Under the pieces are notes generated by a model. The model was not told the origin of the DNA and did no database searches. It saw only the letters and a list, made by a program, of their open reading frames with translations. The translations under genes and the position numbers were made by a program. This document shows, piece after piece, positions 34,793-43,290 of a stretch of 64,000 bases of DNA (positions are counted from its first letter, which is position 1; every line of letters starts with the position of its first letter). Source of the DNA: Flagellimonas yonaguniensis (GTDB lineage Bacteria > Bacteroidota > Bacteroidia > Flavobacteriales > Flavobacteriaceae); assembly GCF_029193885.1 (NCBI RefSeq), contig NZ_JARFVB010000002.1, positions 248,001 to 312,000 of the forward strand. The letters are read 5' to 3'.

Positions 34793-37700
34793 TTAAATCC
34801 TTTGCTTATATGTTACGGTCAACCATTTGTACAAAATGGGAACAACCAAAAGGGTCAATAAGGTCGATGAAATCATTCCTCCGATCAGTGTCCATCCCAA
34901 AGGGGACCAAAGCGATGTTCCCGAAGCTGTCAAGGGAAGCAATCCCACAATAGTTGTCAATGTTGTAAGTATGATGGGTGTAAACCTTCTTTTTGCAGCA
35001 GTTTTGATGGCTTCTATTTTGGAAAGCCCCTCTTTCAGGAGTTGGTTGGTATAATCAACAAGGATAATGGAATTGTTCACCACAATCCCCACAAGGCTGA
35101 TAAACCCGACAAATGCAAAAAATGAAAAAGACCATCCCGTAATAAAAAGGGCAATGAAAGACCCACTTATGGCCAATGGAATTGCAGAGAATATGATAAG
35201 GGGCTGTCGAATGCTCCTAAACTGCAAAACCAACACTGCAAAAATCAGTATCAATGCTACCATGAGCAACGTTCCCAAATCCCCAAAACTTTCAGATTGG
35301 GTTTCATATTCCCCGCCCACATGGTAAGTATAGCCATTGGGCCATTTATAATCCTTGAGTTTTTCTATTATGGATTCCGTAATTTTTCTGGTTTCCTCAG
35401 GATTCGTCACATTAGATGTTATTGCCGTATTCCTATCGGTATTGTAATGATTGATCTTTGCATAGTCTTGATCAAATTTGATGGAAGCAAGTTGACTCAA
35501 TAAAATATTCTCTCCTCTGGCGTTTGGTACGGATACTTTACCAAAATCCCTGATGGAAGGCCTGTCTTTAAAAGGTATTCTCAATACCAAGGGATATTCC
35601 TCATCCTCTTCGCTTATTTTGATTTTATCAATACTCAGTCCGTTTAAACTGGCCCGGACAGTTTGGTCAATATCAAACAATGAGACATTGTACATTGCTG
35701 CTTTATCACGGTTTATATCAACTTTGATATCCGTTTTGGCCCTTGCCAGGGGATTTTCCACATCAATGACCCCGGGTGTTTCGGCAATCAGGTTTTCTAT
35801 ATCGTATGATATTCTTTTAAGTGTTTTGAGGTCTTCACCTATAAGAAGAATTTCCACAGGGGCCTCGAAAGGAGCTCCATTCTGCAATTCCCTAAAAGAG
35901 ATTTTCCCATTGGGATTACTATTGAAAGCCTTTCGGAAACCGTTCAATGTATTGTGGAACCTTTCCTCATCCCATTCCTTGAAATTGATCAATACCTCAC
36001 CATGATATGTTTTGTACTCCTCTGGAATCCTATTGTAATAGACCTGTGGATTACCATGCCCCGCATTGGTTGTGTAACTTTGCACATAATCCGTTGTGTC
36101 CAAAACGGATTCTATAAAACGTAAGGTTTCATCCGTATGGTCAATGTTACTGGAATACGGTTGTTCCACACTCAGTAACAGCATGGGCTTATCGGCCGTA
36201 GGGAAAAAACTGACGCCGATTTTTGGGAACAATAGTATGGAACCGATCATGGTAAGGACTCCGATGAGCATGATCAACCATCCTTTTTCGAGGGCAAAAT
36301 CCAACGTCTTGGAATATTTTTTCTCTATAAAGTCCTCTAGTTTCTCAATAATAACGGATGACTTTGTGGTGTTTTTGTCCTTTAACAGTTTTTGGGCCAA
36401 AATTGGGGTAAATACCAATGCCAGAACCAATGAACCGACCAAGACAAATATGACAGTGAGGGGCAAACTGCGAAGAAATACGCCCGGCCCACTTTCCAAT
36501 AAGGCCAAGGGGGCAAAGGCCAAGACCGTGGTAATGGTGGAACTTACAATGGCATAGCCCACTTCTGCGGTACCCATGGCAGCCGCCTTACCTATACCGA
36601 ATCCTTCCTTTTTGAACCGAATAATGTTCTCCACTACCACAATGGCGTTGTCCACCAAAAGCCCCAAGGCTATCACCAATGAAGAAATACTTATTTGATG
36701 CAGGGCATATCCGGTAAAATCAAGAAGGATTATGGCAATCAGTATCGACAACGGAATTACCGTAACCACTATGGATGCAGGTCGCCATCCCAAAAAAACA
36801 AGGATTATGATTCCCACAAGAAACACACCCTGTAATAGGTTGTTCAAAAAATCGTTTATTCTTGATTTAACCGCCGGAGCCTGTTCAAATGGGGTTTCCA
36901 ATTGAATCGATGCCGGAAGTTTTTTCTTGAAATCTTTCGCTTTTTGGCCGATTTCTTCTGAAAGCGTTAAAATATTGCCCCCCTTTTTTTGATAAACCGA
37001 CAGATAGATCGCCTTTTCGCCATTGAAACGGGCAATCCATCTAGGATCCTCATAATCGTAATTGATATTTGCAATATTTTTTAGATATACAATTTGATTG
37101 TCTTGGGACGTAATGGCTATGTTCCTTATCTCATCCAGCGATTCATAGCTTCCCGATGATTTTATGTTGAATGTCAACTTACCGGACTTTAAGCTACCTC
37201 CTGGAATGTTTGCATTGTTGGACTTCAGGACATTGACGACCTGTTTGAGGCTAATGCCCACTTGGGACATTTTTTGAAAATCCAAACTTATCCTTATCTC
37301 TTCGTGGGGATAAGCTTCAATCTCCACTTTTTTTACCACGTTGGATTTTTCAAGATCCTTTTCAAGGTCTTCCGCCAAATCATAAAGTGTCCTGAACTCC
37401 ACATCTTTCGAAACCAGTGCGTATTGATGGACAACATTCCTATCCTCAGGTTTGTATTGATTGATATCGAGCTCCAAGATACCGGACGGGAGTTCGTTTC
37501 TTATTTTACCGATTTCCGTAACTATATCATCGTATTTTCCATCATAATCGATACCAAATTCTGCATCAACATTGATAACGGCCAGACCATTGGTAACCTC
37601 TGTTTTTATTTCATCGATGTCATCCAGTTCGTCAATCAATTCTTCAATGGGATCTACAATAAGCTCTTCCATATCCTCTGGGCTAGCTCCGGGGTAAACT

Positions 37701-37846
37701 GCGATAATGGAATATTTGGGCAACTCCAAAAAAGGATCTTCAGATCTTGGCATGGACTTGAAAGATTTGTATCCGATGAAGACCAGAAGGACTATACTGG
37801 TAATTACAAACAGCCTGTTTGAAATGGCTAAATGGGGTAATCTCAT
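34793..37846 (-). CDS. RND efflux pump inner-membrane subunit
   Basis: Proton-driven AcrB/HAE1-like pump of 1017 residues, with TM1, a large periplasmic loop (about 35-330), TM2-6, a second loop and TM7-12. The TM4 motif reads GLLVDNAIVVVENI, with Asp-Asn instead of the Asp-Asp of AcrB. The TM10 segment reads IILVDYTNQLLKEG, with no Lys at the AcrB Lys940 position, so proton coupling differs from AcrB. Start overlaps the adaptor stop (ATGA). Likely exports lipophilic compounds; substrate unknown. Confidence 0.92.
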   Translation of the reverse strand: MRLPHLAISNRLFVITSIVLLVFIGYKSFKSMPRSEDPFLELPKYSIIAVYPGASPEDMEELIVDPIEELIDELDDIDEIKTEVTNGLAVINVDAEFGIDYDGKYDDIVTEIGKIRNELPSGILELDINQYKPEDRNVVHQYALVSKDVEFRTLYDLAEDLEKDLEKSNVVKKVEIEAYPHEEIRISLDFQKMSQVGISLKQVVNVLKSNNANIPGGSLKSGKLTFNIKSSGSYESLDEIRNIAITSQDNQIVYLKNIANINYDYEDPRWIARFNGEKAIYLSVYQKKGGNILTLSEEIGQKAKDFKKKLPASIQLETPFEQAPAVKSRINDFLNNLLQGVFLVGIIILVFLGWRPASIVVTVIPLSILIAIILLDFTGYALHQISISSLVIALGLLVDNAIVVVENIIRFKKEGFGIGKAAAMGTAEVGYAIVSSTITTVLAFAPLALLESGPGVFLRSLPLTVIFVLVGSLVLALVFTPILAQKLLKDKNTTKSSVIIEKLEDFIEKKYSKTLDFALEKGWLIMLIGVLTMIGSILLFPKIGVSFFPTADKPMLLLSVEQPYSSNIDHTDETLRFIESVLDTTDYVQSYTTNAGHGNPQVYYNRIPEEYKTYHGEVLINFKEWDEERFHNTLNGFRKAFNSNPNGKISFRELQNGAPFEAPVEILLIGEDLKTLKRISYDIENLIAETPGVIDVENPLARAKTDIKVDINRDKAAMYNVSLFDIDQTVRASLNGLSIDKIKISEEDEEYPLVLRIPFKDRPSIRDFGKVSVPNARGENILLSQLASIKFDQDYAKINHYNTDRNTAITSNVTNPEETRKITESIIEKLKDYKWPNGYTYHVGGEYETQSESFGDLGTLLMVALILIFAVLVLQFRSIRQPLIIFSAIPLAISGSFIALFITGWSFSFFAFVGFISLVGIVVNNSIILVDYTNQLLKEGLSKIEAIKTAAKRRFTPIILTTLTTIVGLLPLTASGTSLWSPLGWTLIGGMISSTLLTLLVVPILYKWLTVTYKQRI

Positions 37847-38895
37847 TTTACTATTTGTATTGAATCGTTAGACCTTAGATATGCGGCACCTTCTATAACA
37901 ACAGAAGCATTCGGGGGAAGACTTTCCGTATCCACCACCATATAATCCTTTCCAAAATTTGAAACCTCCACCTCTTTTTCGATAGCGGTAAGACCATTCT
38001 CCGATATAAAGACTTTCCCAATTGTTCCATTGCCTTCAACCAATGCATCAATAGGGATTTTATATTTTTTGCTGTCAGCTCCCGGATAGAGTTCCACCTT
38101 GCCTATAAACCCGTTTTTTAGATCTTCGTGAAATCCTTCCAAGGTCAATTCCACATTGTACAAACCTGTACTGGCATTGGCAGAACTTGCTATTTCTGTC
38201 ACTATTCCCCTAAGTTGTTCATTGGGGACTGCATCAAATGACACCAATGCCATATCACTCAGTTTTATCCTTATGACATCCTTGTCCGCCAATCCTATCC
38301 GTACAACCTGCGAACCATCAAAACCGGATGTCCCAATTTTATAAATGGGCTGGCCTGGAGAAACAATCTCACCTACTTCCACATACTTCTTCAATATATT
38401 GCCACGATATGGACTATTGATTATGGCAAACTGACGGTTGAACCGGGCCGTGGTAAGATTGCTCTTTGCAATTTCACTCAGGGTTTCCATATTTTGGACC
38501 TGTTCCAAAGTCCCCACAGTATCCCTGTAAAGATTTGTGGCCCTATCAAAATCACGAATGGACTTTTCATAGGTATATTTGGCACTTTCCACTTGCGCAT
38601 TGATCTCCGATAAATTTAAATTGGCAAGCCTTTGGTTTTTATTTACCGTCTCACCTGCAGAAACATTCAGGGATTGAACGACCCCGCCGATTTTGAAAGA
38701 TAAGATCGCTTCCTCATTTGAAACCAACACCCCCGAAGCCGTTATCGGATCTATGGATCTTGACTGCTCGAGCGAAATAACCCTAACAGGTTTTTTGTTC
38801 GTTTTCAGTGATTTTTCAGCAGTCCTATATTCTTTTTTGCATCCAAAAAAGGTTATGACACCTATTATGATCAAGAGATAATTTGATTTTTTCAT
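37843..38895 (-). CDS. RND efflux periplasmic adaptor (membrane fusion protein)
   Basis: Lipoprotein signal LLIIIGVITFFGC (Cys at the end) followed by the lipoyl/barrel-sandwich halves (EEAILSFKIGGVVQSLNVSAGE and the later GNILKKYVEVGEIVSPGQPI), a short alpha-hairpin and beta-barrel domain. 350 residues. It bridges the pump and the TolC-like channel encoded on each side; two bases separate it from tolC and it overlaps the pump gene by 4 bp. Confidence 0.92.
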   Translation of the reverse strand: MKKSNYLLIIIGVITFFGCKKEYRTAEKSLKTNKKPVRVISLEQSRSIDPITASGVLVSNEEAILSFKIGGVVQSLNVSAGETVNKNQRLANLNLSEINAQVESAKYTYEKSIRDFDRATNLYRDTVGTLEQVQNMETLSEIAKSNLTTARFNRQFAIINSPYRGNILKKYVEVGEIVSPGQPIYKIGTSGFDGSQVVRIGLADKDVIRIKLSDMALVSFDAVPNEQLRGIVTEIASSANASTGLYNVELTLEGFHEDLKNGFIGKVELYPGADSKKYKIPIDALVEGNGTIGKVFISENGLTAIEKEVEVSNFGKDYMVVDTESLPPNASVVIEGAAYLRSNDSIQIVK

Positions 38896-38897
38896 TG

Positions 38898-40259
38898 TTA
38901 GAGTTGTAAAGTTCTTTTTAGGTTGGCCTCGGCTATTTTTATATTATACTTTGCAATCGAAACCTTTAACTGTGTATTTGTATAATTGATCCTTGCTTCG
39001 TTGAATTCGACCAGTGGCACAAGGTTTTCCCGATACCTGCTCTGAACGATCTTAAAATTTTCCTCTGCGCTTTTAAGACCTGCCAATTGTGCATCGAACA
39101 CTTTTTGACTCTCGGCAAACTGTAATAAAGCCGAATTGACCTGGAGTTTGATGGAATTTTTCAAGTCCTGAAGTTGAAGTTCCACCTGATTTCTGTAAAA
39201 CTGTGTTTTTTTAATCTCCGCTCTGTTTCTATTTCCCTTAAATAGTGGCCAGGTAAGACGAAGGTTGACCATGTAATATTCTTGCTCCCCATCAAAGTGA
39301 TATCCATAGCCCTGATACCCAAAATCGCCTATGACATTAATGTTAGGAATCAAGTAACTCTTGTCTTTTTTCAGATGGTATTGCAACGAATCGATGGAAC
39401 TCTGAACAGCCTTTATTTCTGAGCGGTTGTCAAGTGCCTGTTGTTCAAGATCTCCTGTCAGTGTGAAATTTGTTGTCATTTCACTGTCCACCAGTATAGA
39501 ATCATTTAAATTTCTATTCAGCAAGGTGTTAAAGTACATTTTGGAGGTGGAGACTTCCCTCTCGGCTGTTGCTATTTGTGCGTCCACATCAAAAATTTGA
39601 CTTTCGGAATTATAAATGATATCCCTAGTGGCTATGTGATATTTGACAAATTTTAAGTTGACCCTCGCCAATTCTTTCAGCAGGATTTGGGTGCTGTCCA
39701 AAATCTTTTTCTGTTCAAGGTTTTTTAAATAATCGTAATATGCCCTGGTAATTTCAAACTTGAGCTGGGCCTTGTACGATTCTTCTCTTGCCTTGGTGGC
39801 GGAGATATTGGCTTGTGAAGCTTTGTATTGGTAATAAATATCCGTGTTCAACAAGGGCTGTACGATTCTCACTTTTGTATCGTGAAAATCGTTTGGCAAA
39901 AATTGTTCATCAACGTTCTCAAGATCGGTGGGGAACTGATTGTTTCCATTGATATCGTTCAGACTGGAATGGATGGGGTTCAATAAATCGCCCAAAGGAA
40001 TGGCTATGGACCTGCCTCCATTTGAAATGCTGTAATCCGCACTCAAGAAGATATCGGGGTACAACTGTCCTTTTGCAATCTTGTTTTCCTGTACACTTAT
40101 ATTGCTTTCCATTTGTGCCTGAAGGAATCTTTGATTTGACTTTATTCCCTCTTCGATATACTTGTCCAATACGGATTGACCAAAAGAGATTTGATGACCG
40201 AACAGGGCAAAAGCAATTATAAAAAGATAGGTCGGGTATGATACTTTTTTTGATCTCAT
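38898..40259 (-). CDS. TolC-family outer-membrane efflux channel
   Basis: Outer-membrane factor with signal peptide (ending GHQISFGQ), two repeated outer-membrane efflux domains and long coiled alpha-helices (AQMESNISVQENKIAKGQ, LKSAEENFKIVQSRYRENL). The ATG at 40257-40259 (MRSKKVSYPTY) is chosen; the in-frame extension upstream overlaps the thiolase gene and is not hydrophobic. 453 residues. Twelve or so bases separate it from the thiolase stop. Confidence 0.9.
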   Translation of the reverse strand: MRSKKVSYPTYLFIIAFALFGHQISFGQSVLDKYIEEGIKSNQRFLQAQMESNISVQENKIAKGQLYPDIFLSADYSISNGGRSIAIPLGDLLNPIHSSLNDINGNNQFPTDLENVDEQFLPNDFHDTKVRIVQPLLNTDIYYQYKASQANISATKAREESYKAQLKFEITRAYYDYLKNLEQKKILDSTQILLKELARVNLKFVKYHIATRDIIYNSESQIFDVDAQIATAEREVSTSKMYFNTLLNRNLNDSILVDSEMTTNFTLTGDLEQQALDNRSEIKAVQSSIDSLQYHLKKDKSYLIPNINVIGDFGYQGYGYHFDGEQEYYMVNLRLTWPLFKGNRNRAEIKKTQFYRNQVELQLQDLKNSIKLQVNSALLQFAESQKVFDAQLAGLKSAEENFKIVQSRYRENLVPLVEFNEARINYTNTQLKVSIAKYNIKIAEANLKRTLQL

Positions 40260-40270
40260 GAGATTAACGG

Positions 40271-41455
40271 TTAGTTTTGAAGGTTCTCGAATATTCCGGC
40301 CACTCCTTGCCCTCCTGCCGTGCATGCCGTGACCATACCGTATTTGGAATTTCTCCTTCTCATCTCATGAATTAAGTGAATGGCCAATTTGGTTCCAGTG
40401 GCCCCAAGGGGATGCCCCAATGCAATGGCCCCACCGTTGACATTCACTTTTTCAGGGTCTAGTTCAAGTTCTTGGATAACGGCAAGTGCCTGGGCGGCAA
40501 AAGCTTCGTTCAATTCATACAAGTCTATATCTTCTAGCCCAAGACCGGCCTTGCCCAAGACCATCGGCACTGCCTCCACAGGGCCTATTCCCATAAAAGC
40601 AGGATGTACACCCGTTGCTCCATAGCCCAACATCCTTGCCTTAGGGGTCAAATTGTGTTTTTTCACAAAATCTTCCGAAGCGATCAAAGTAAAGGCGGCA
40701 CCATCGCTTAGGGGAGAAGAATTCCCAGCTGTTACGGTACCACCTTTTTTAAAAGCAGGTTTAAGTTTTGCCAAAGCATCCAATGAAGTGGTTGGCCTAA
40801 AATGCTCATCTTGATCAATTCTTTCCGAAATGTTCTTTACATTACCATCAACATCAATTTTCCTTCCATTGGCGATGATAGGTACAATTTCATCCTCAAA
40901 TTTATGTTCTACGAGGGCCCGCCATGCTTTTTTATGGGATTCCAATGCAAAAACATCCTGATGCTCACGTGATATCCCATATTTAGCGGCAACATTTTCT
41001 GCAGTCAATCCCATGTTGATGAAATAGTCTGGATGTTTTTGTACCATTTCGGGGTTTGGTGAAAACTTGGTACCTCCCTCGGCGATCAATGTCATACTTT
41101 CCGTTCCGCCAGCTATAATAACATCGGCCATGCCACTTTGGATTCTTTGTACGGCAATGGCCATCGCCTCAAGCCCCGATCCACAAAAGCGGTTGATGGT
41201 CAAACCAGGAACAGACATCGGTAGGGCCATCAATGAGATGAGACGTGCCATTTGCATACCCTGTTCGGCTTCCGGATAGGCGCAACCAAGAATCAGGTCG
41301 TCAATCTGTTCCGGATCTATGTTTGGTACCTCTTTCAATAAGTGATTCACAACCTGTACGGCTATATCATCAGAGCGCATGTTCTTGAATGCTCCTTTAT
41401 GGCTTTTACCCACAGGACTTCGATATCCATCGATTATATAAGCTGTTTTTGACAT
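40271..41455 (-). CDS. thiolase (acetyl-CoA C-acyltransferase, FadA/FadI type)
   Basis: Thiolase-fold enzyme cleaving or forming 3-ketoacyl-CoA. Nucleophile Cys in INRFCGSGLEAMAIA, then NEAFAAQALAV, GGAIALGHPLGATG (His) and the second Cys in TACTAGGQG. 394 residues, all four catalytic blocks intact. It is the first enzyme after tetR in an efflux operon with no hydroxyacyl-CoA dehydrogenase or hydratase partner, so a standard beta-oxidation role is doubtful; a biosynthetic or detoxifying role is possible. Confidence 0.92.
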   Translation of the reverse strand: MSKTAYIIDGYRSPVGKSHKGAFKNMRSDDIAVQVVNHLLKEVPNIDPEQIDDLILGCAYPEAEQGMQMARLISLMALPMSVPGLTINRFCGSGLEAMAIAVQRIQSGMADVIIAGGTESMTLIAEGGTKFSPNPEMVQKHPDYFINMGLTAENVAAKYGISREHQDVFALESHKKAWRALVEHKFEDEIVPIIANGRKIDVDGNVKNISERIDQDEHFRPTTSLDALAKLKPAFKKGGTVTAGNSSPLSDGAAFTLIASEDFVKKHNLTPKARMLGYGATGVHPAFMGIGPVEAVPMVLGKAGLGLEDIDLYELNEAFAAQALAVIQELELDPEKVNVNGGAIALGHPLGATGTKLAIHLIHEMRRRNSKYGMVTACTAGGQGVAGIFENLQN

Positions 41456-41474
41456 AAATAATGATTTAACAAAA

Positions 41475-41488
41475 AGACCAAATAGTCT
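41475..41488. promoter_or_regulatory. second TetR operator candidate, before the thiolase gene
   Basis: AGACCAAATAGTCT is an imperfect palindrome sharing the AGAC and TAGTCT ends with the perfect copy upstream of tetR. It sits 20 bp before the thiolase start codon. Confidence 0.5.
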
Positions 41489-41506
41489 TTTTTATGGTAA
41501 AAAAAT

Positions 41507-42091
41507 TTAAAAGTTCAATATTTGTTTAAGCATCTGAATATTGTTGACAACGATACTCGGGTTCTTTTGTGCTTTTGATATAGCTATGCTTCCTTCAATT
41601 GTCGCGATAATAAAATCAGGGACTTGCCCTATATCCATATTTTGATCAAATTCATTGTTTTTTATCCCTTCTTCCAGGATTTCCCTTATCAAATCCCTCC
41701 AAGTATCAAATGCTTTTGAAGCTATTAAACGCATTTGATCATTAGTATCATCAACTTCCACTGAAGTATTCAACAAAGGACAACCATTTGGAAAAATTTT
41801 TCCTAAAATGACATCGGTATATAGCCTGAACATGGCATTTAATTTTCTCTTAGCAGTTAATTCCTTATCAATTTCCTTCTGCATTCTTGTTCCAAGTTCC
41901 TTTAGATTGAACTTAAATGCCTCAACAACAATCTCTTCTTTGTCTTTAAATGTGCGATACAATGCCCCTTTGGAATATCCAGCTTTGTCTAATATAGTAT
42001 CCACAGAGGTACCGGCATAACCATAATGGTTGAATAAAGCGGCACTAACTTCTATAAAATGGTTTCTTGTCCTAATTCCCTTTTCAGTCAA
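41507..42091 (-). CDS. TetR/AcrR-family repressor
   Basis: 194 residues. N-terminal HTH (FNHYGYAGTSVDTILDKAGYSKGALYRTFKDKEEI) and a C-terminal ligand domain with GCPLLNTSVEVDD, similar to YxaF-type TetR proteins. It heads the thiolase-tolC-adaptor-pump-lpd operon on the same strand. Related palindromes lie before its own gene and before the thiolase, so it probably represses both points; inducer unknown. Confidence 0.92.
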   Translation of the reverse strand: MTEKGIRTRNHFIEVSAALFNHYGYAGTSVDTILDKAGYSKGALYRTFKDKEEIVVEAFKFNLKELGTRMQKEIDKELTAKRKLNAMFRLYTDVILGKIFPNGCPLLNTSVEVDDTNDQMRLIASKAFDTWRDLIREILEEGIKNNEFDQNMDIGQVPDFIIATIEGSIAISKAQKNPSIVVNNIQMLKQILNF

Positions 42092-42111
42092 AATAATTTG
42101 CTTTTAAAAAC

Positions 42112-42133
42112 AAAAATAAGACTATTTAGTCTC
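42112..42133 (-). promoter_or_regulatory. tetR promoter with abutting operator
   Basis: On the minus strand TATTTTTG (42119-42112) fits the -7 consensus. The exact palindrome AGACTATTTAGTCT (42120-42133) begins right behind it, in the -7/-33 spacer, the classic place for a repressor. Confidence 0.6.
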
Positions 42134-42610
42134 TTTTTAAAAATTCCGTACTTTTTTTTTGATAATTTATCAATCTAAAAAATGTTCAAAAAGCATTTAC
42201 ATAATTTTAATAGTGGGCAATATATGAAGGGGAACAGCATAAACAAAGCACTGAAGATGGTAAGGATAGTAACTATTTTTCCTGATTCCGATAAGTTGGA
42301 CTTTGCGATTTGTCTTGTCAGTGCAGTTCTTGGATAAGGGGCAAGCTCCATTTAGGGCAATGTCAGTTTTCACATACCTTTTTTGAGCATACTGTTCCTT
42401 TTTGCCCTTTTCTCCTTTACTACAAATCCTAGGGCTACTCTTTCGAAACAAAAGGGAAAACGAATTGCAGCTCTTGTGGCCGACATTTTCCCTCCAATAC
42501 CAAAAGACTGTATCTCTACTGAAACATGACTGACTCCCAATATTAAAAAAGAATGACAATTCCCGTGTTTACCATACAGAACCTTGTGTACGGCAAAGCC
42601 CTGGCAAAGA
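42134..42610. other. intergenic region without recognisable gene
   Basis: About 480 bp between tetR and the tRNA terminator. Short ORFs exist on both strands (for example 42182-42337, plus strand, and 42197-42559, minus strand), but none has a recognised domain, signal peptide, promoter or ribosome-binding site. The region looks non-coding or decayed. Confidence 0.4.
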
Positions 42611-42650
42611 AAAAGGAGACTTCCACTTGATTTGCAGAAAGTCCCCTTTT
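42611..42650 (-). terminator. terminator after tRNA-Arg
   Basis: On the minus strand AAAAGGGGACTT (42650-42639) pairs with AAGTCTCCTTTT (42622-42611) at 11 of 12 positions, followed by T-rich sequence. It begins just after the tRNA 3' end. Confidence 0.75.
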
Positions 42651-42651
42651 G

Positions 42652-42725
42652 TGACCCCTCAGGGATTCAAACCCCGAACCGCTGGAGCCGAAATCCAGTG
42701 CTCTATTCAGTTGAGCTAAGGGGCC
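42652..42725 (-). tRNA. tRNA-Arg (anticodon TCG, reads CGA)
   Basis: On the minus strand: acceptor GGCCCCT pairs with AGGGGTC (one G-U), D-arm GCTC/GAGC, anticodon arm CTGGA-TTTCGGC-TCCAG with anticodon TCG, T-arm CGGGG-TTTGAAT-CCCTG, discriminator A. CCA is not encoded. 74 nt. It starts 12 bp after the yqeY stop on the same strand and has its own terminator. Confidence 0.95.
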
Positions 42726-42737
42726 CTATATTCGTGA

Positions 42738-43190
42738 TCACGAACTCAATTTTGCTTTGACAATGGCGGAAATGGTCTTTCCATCAGCTTGACCGGCCAA
42801 TTCTTTGGAAACAATCCCCATTACCTTACCCATGTCCTGCATACCTGAAGCTCCTACGGAATCGATGGTCATAACCACCACTTTTTCAATTTCCTCTTCG
42901 GTAAGCTGTTCGGGCAAAAACTTTTCGATTACGGCTACTTGCGCCAATTCTGGTTCCACCAAGTCCTCTCTACCTTGTTCTTGGTAAATCGCTGCACTGT
43001 CCTTACGTTGTTTTACCAATTTTTGAACCAATTTGATCTCATCCTCTTCGGATAGCTCGGCACCACCACCCTTATCGGTCTTGGCCAATAAGATGGCAGA
43101 CTTAACAGCTCGCAATGCTTCCAAGGCAACGGTATCTTTTGCCTTCATTGCGGCCTTCATTTCTGTCATCACCTTTTCTTGCAAACCCAT
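42738..43190 (-). CDS. GatB/YqeY domain protein
   Basis: 150 residues, all of it the YqeY domain related to the C-terminal tRNA-binding tail of GatB (MTEMKAAMKAKDTVALEALRAVKSA; FLPEQLTEEEIEKVV; DMGKVMGIVSKELAGQADGK). The free-standing family may bind tRNA or aid amidotransfer, but the role is not known. It lies between ftsZ and tRNA-Arg on the same strand, so the tRNA could be read from its transcript. Confidence 0.9.
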   Translation of the reverse strand: MGLQEKVMTEMKAAMKAKDTVALEALRAVKSAILLAKTDKGGGAELSEEDEIKLVQKLVKQRKDSAAIYQEQGREDLVEPELAQVAVIEKFLPEQLTEEEIEKVVVMTIDSVGASGMQDMGKVMGIVSKELAGQADGKTISAIVKAKLSS

Positions 43191-43222
43191 CTGTTCTGAT
43201 TTAGTTCGCGAAGATAAAAAAT

Positions 43223-43252
43223 AAACCCGAAAGTTTTGTCACTTTCGGGTTT
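43223..43252 (-). terminator. terminator of the dcw cluster
   Basis: Perfect 12-bp stem AAACCCGAAAGT / ACTTTCGGGTTT with loop TTTGTC, followed on the minus strand by ATTTTTTATC. It closes the ftsZ transcript just before yqeY. Confidence 0.9.
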
Positions 43253-43290
43253 ATGCTCTCCATTAAAAATGGATGTTAATTTAAACACTA

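Noticed and set aside
42182-42337. 51-codon plus-strand ORF in the same gap
   Set aside because: No ribosome-binding site or promoter; sequence not recognised.
42197-42559. 120-codon minus-strand ORF in the tetR-tRNA gap
   Set aside because: Not antisense to a gene, so considered as a real or decayed gene, but no motif, signal, start context or promoter was found. Treated as non-coding.
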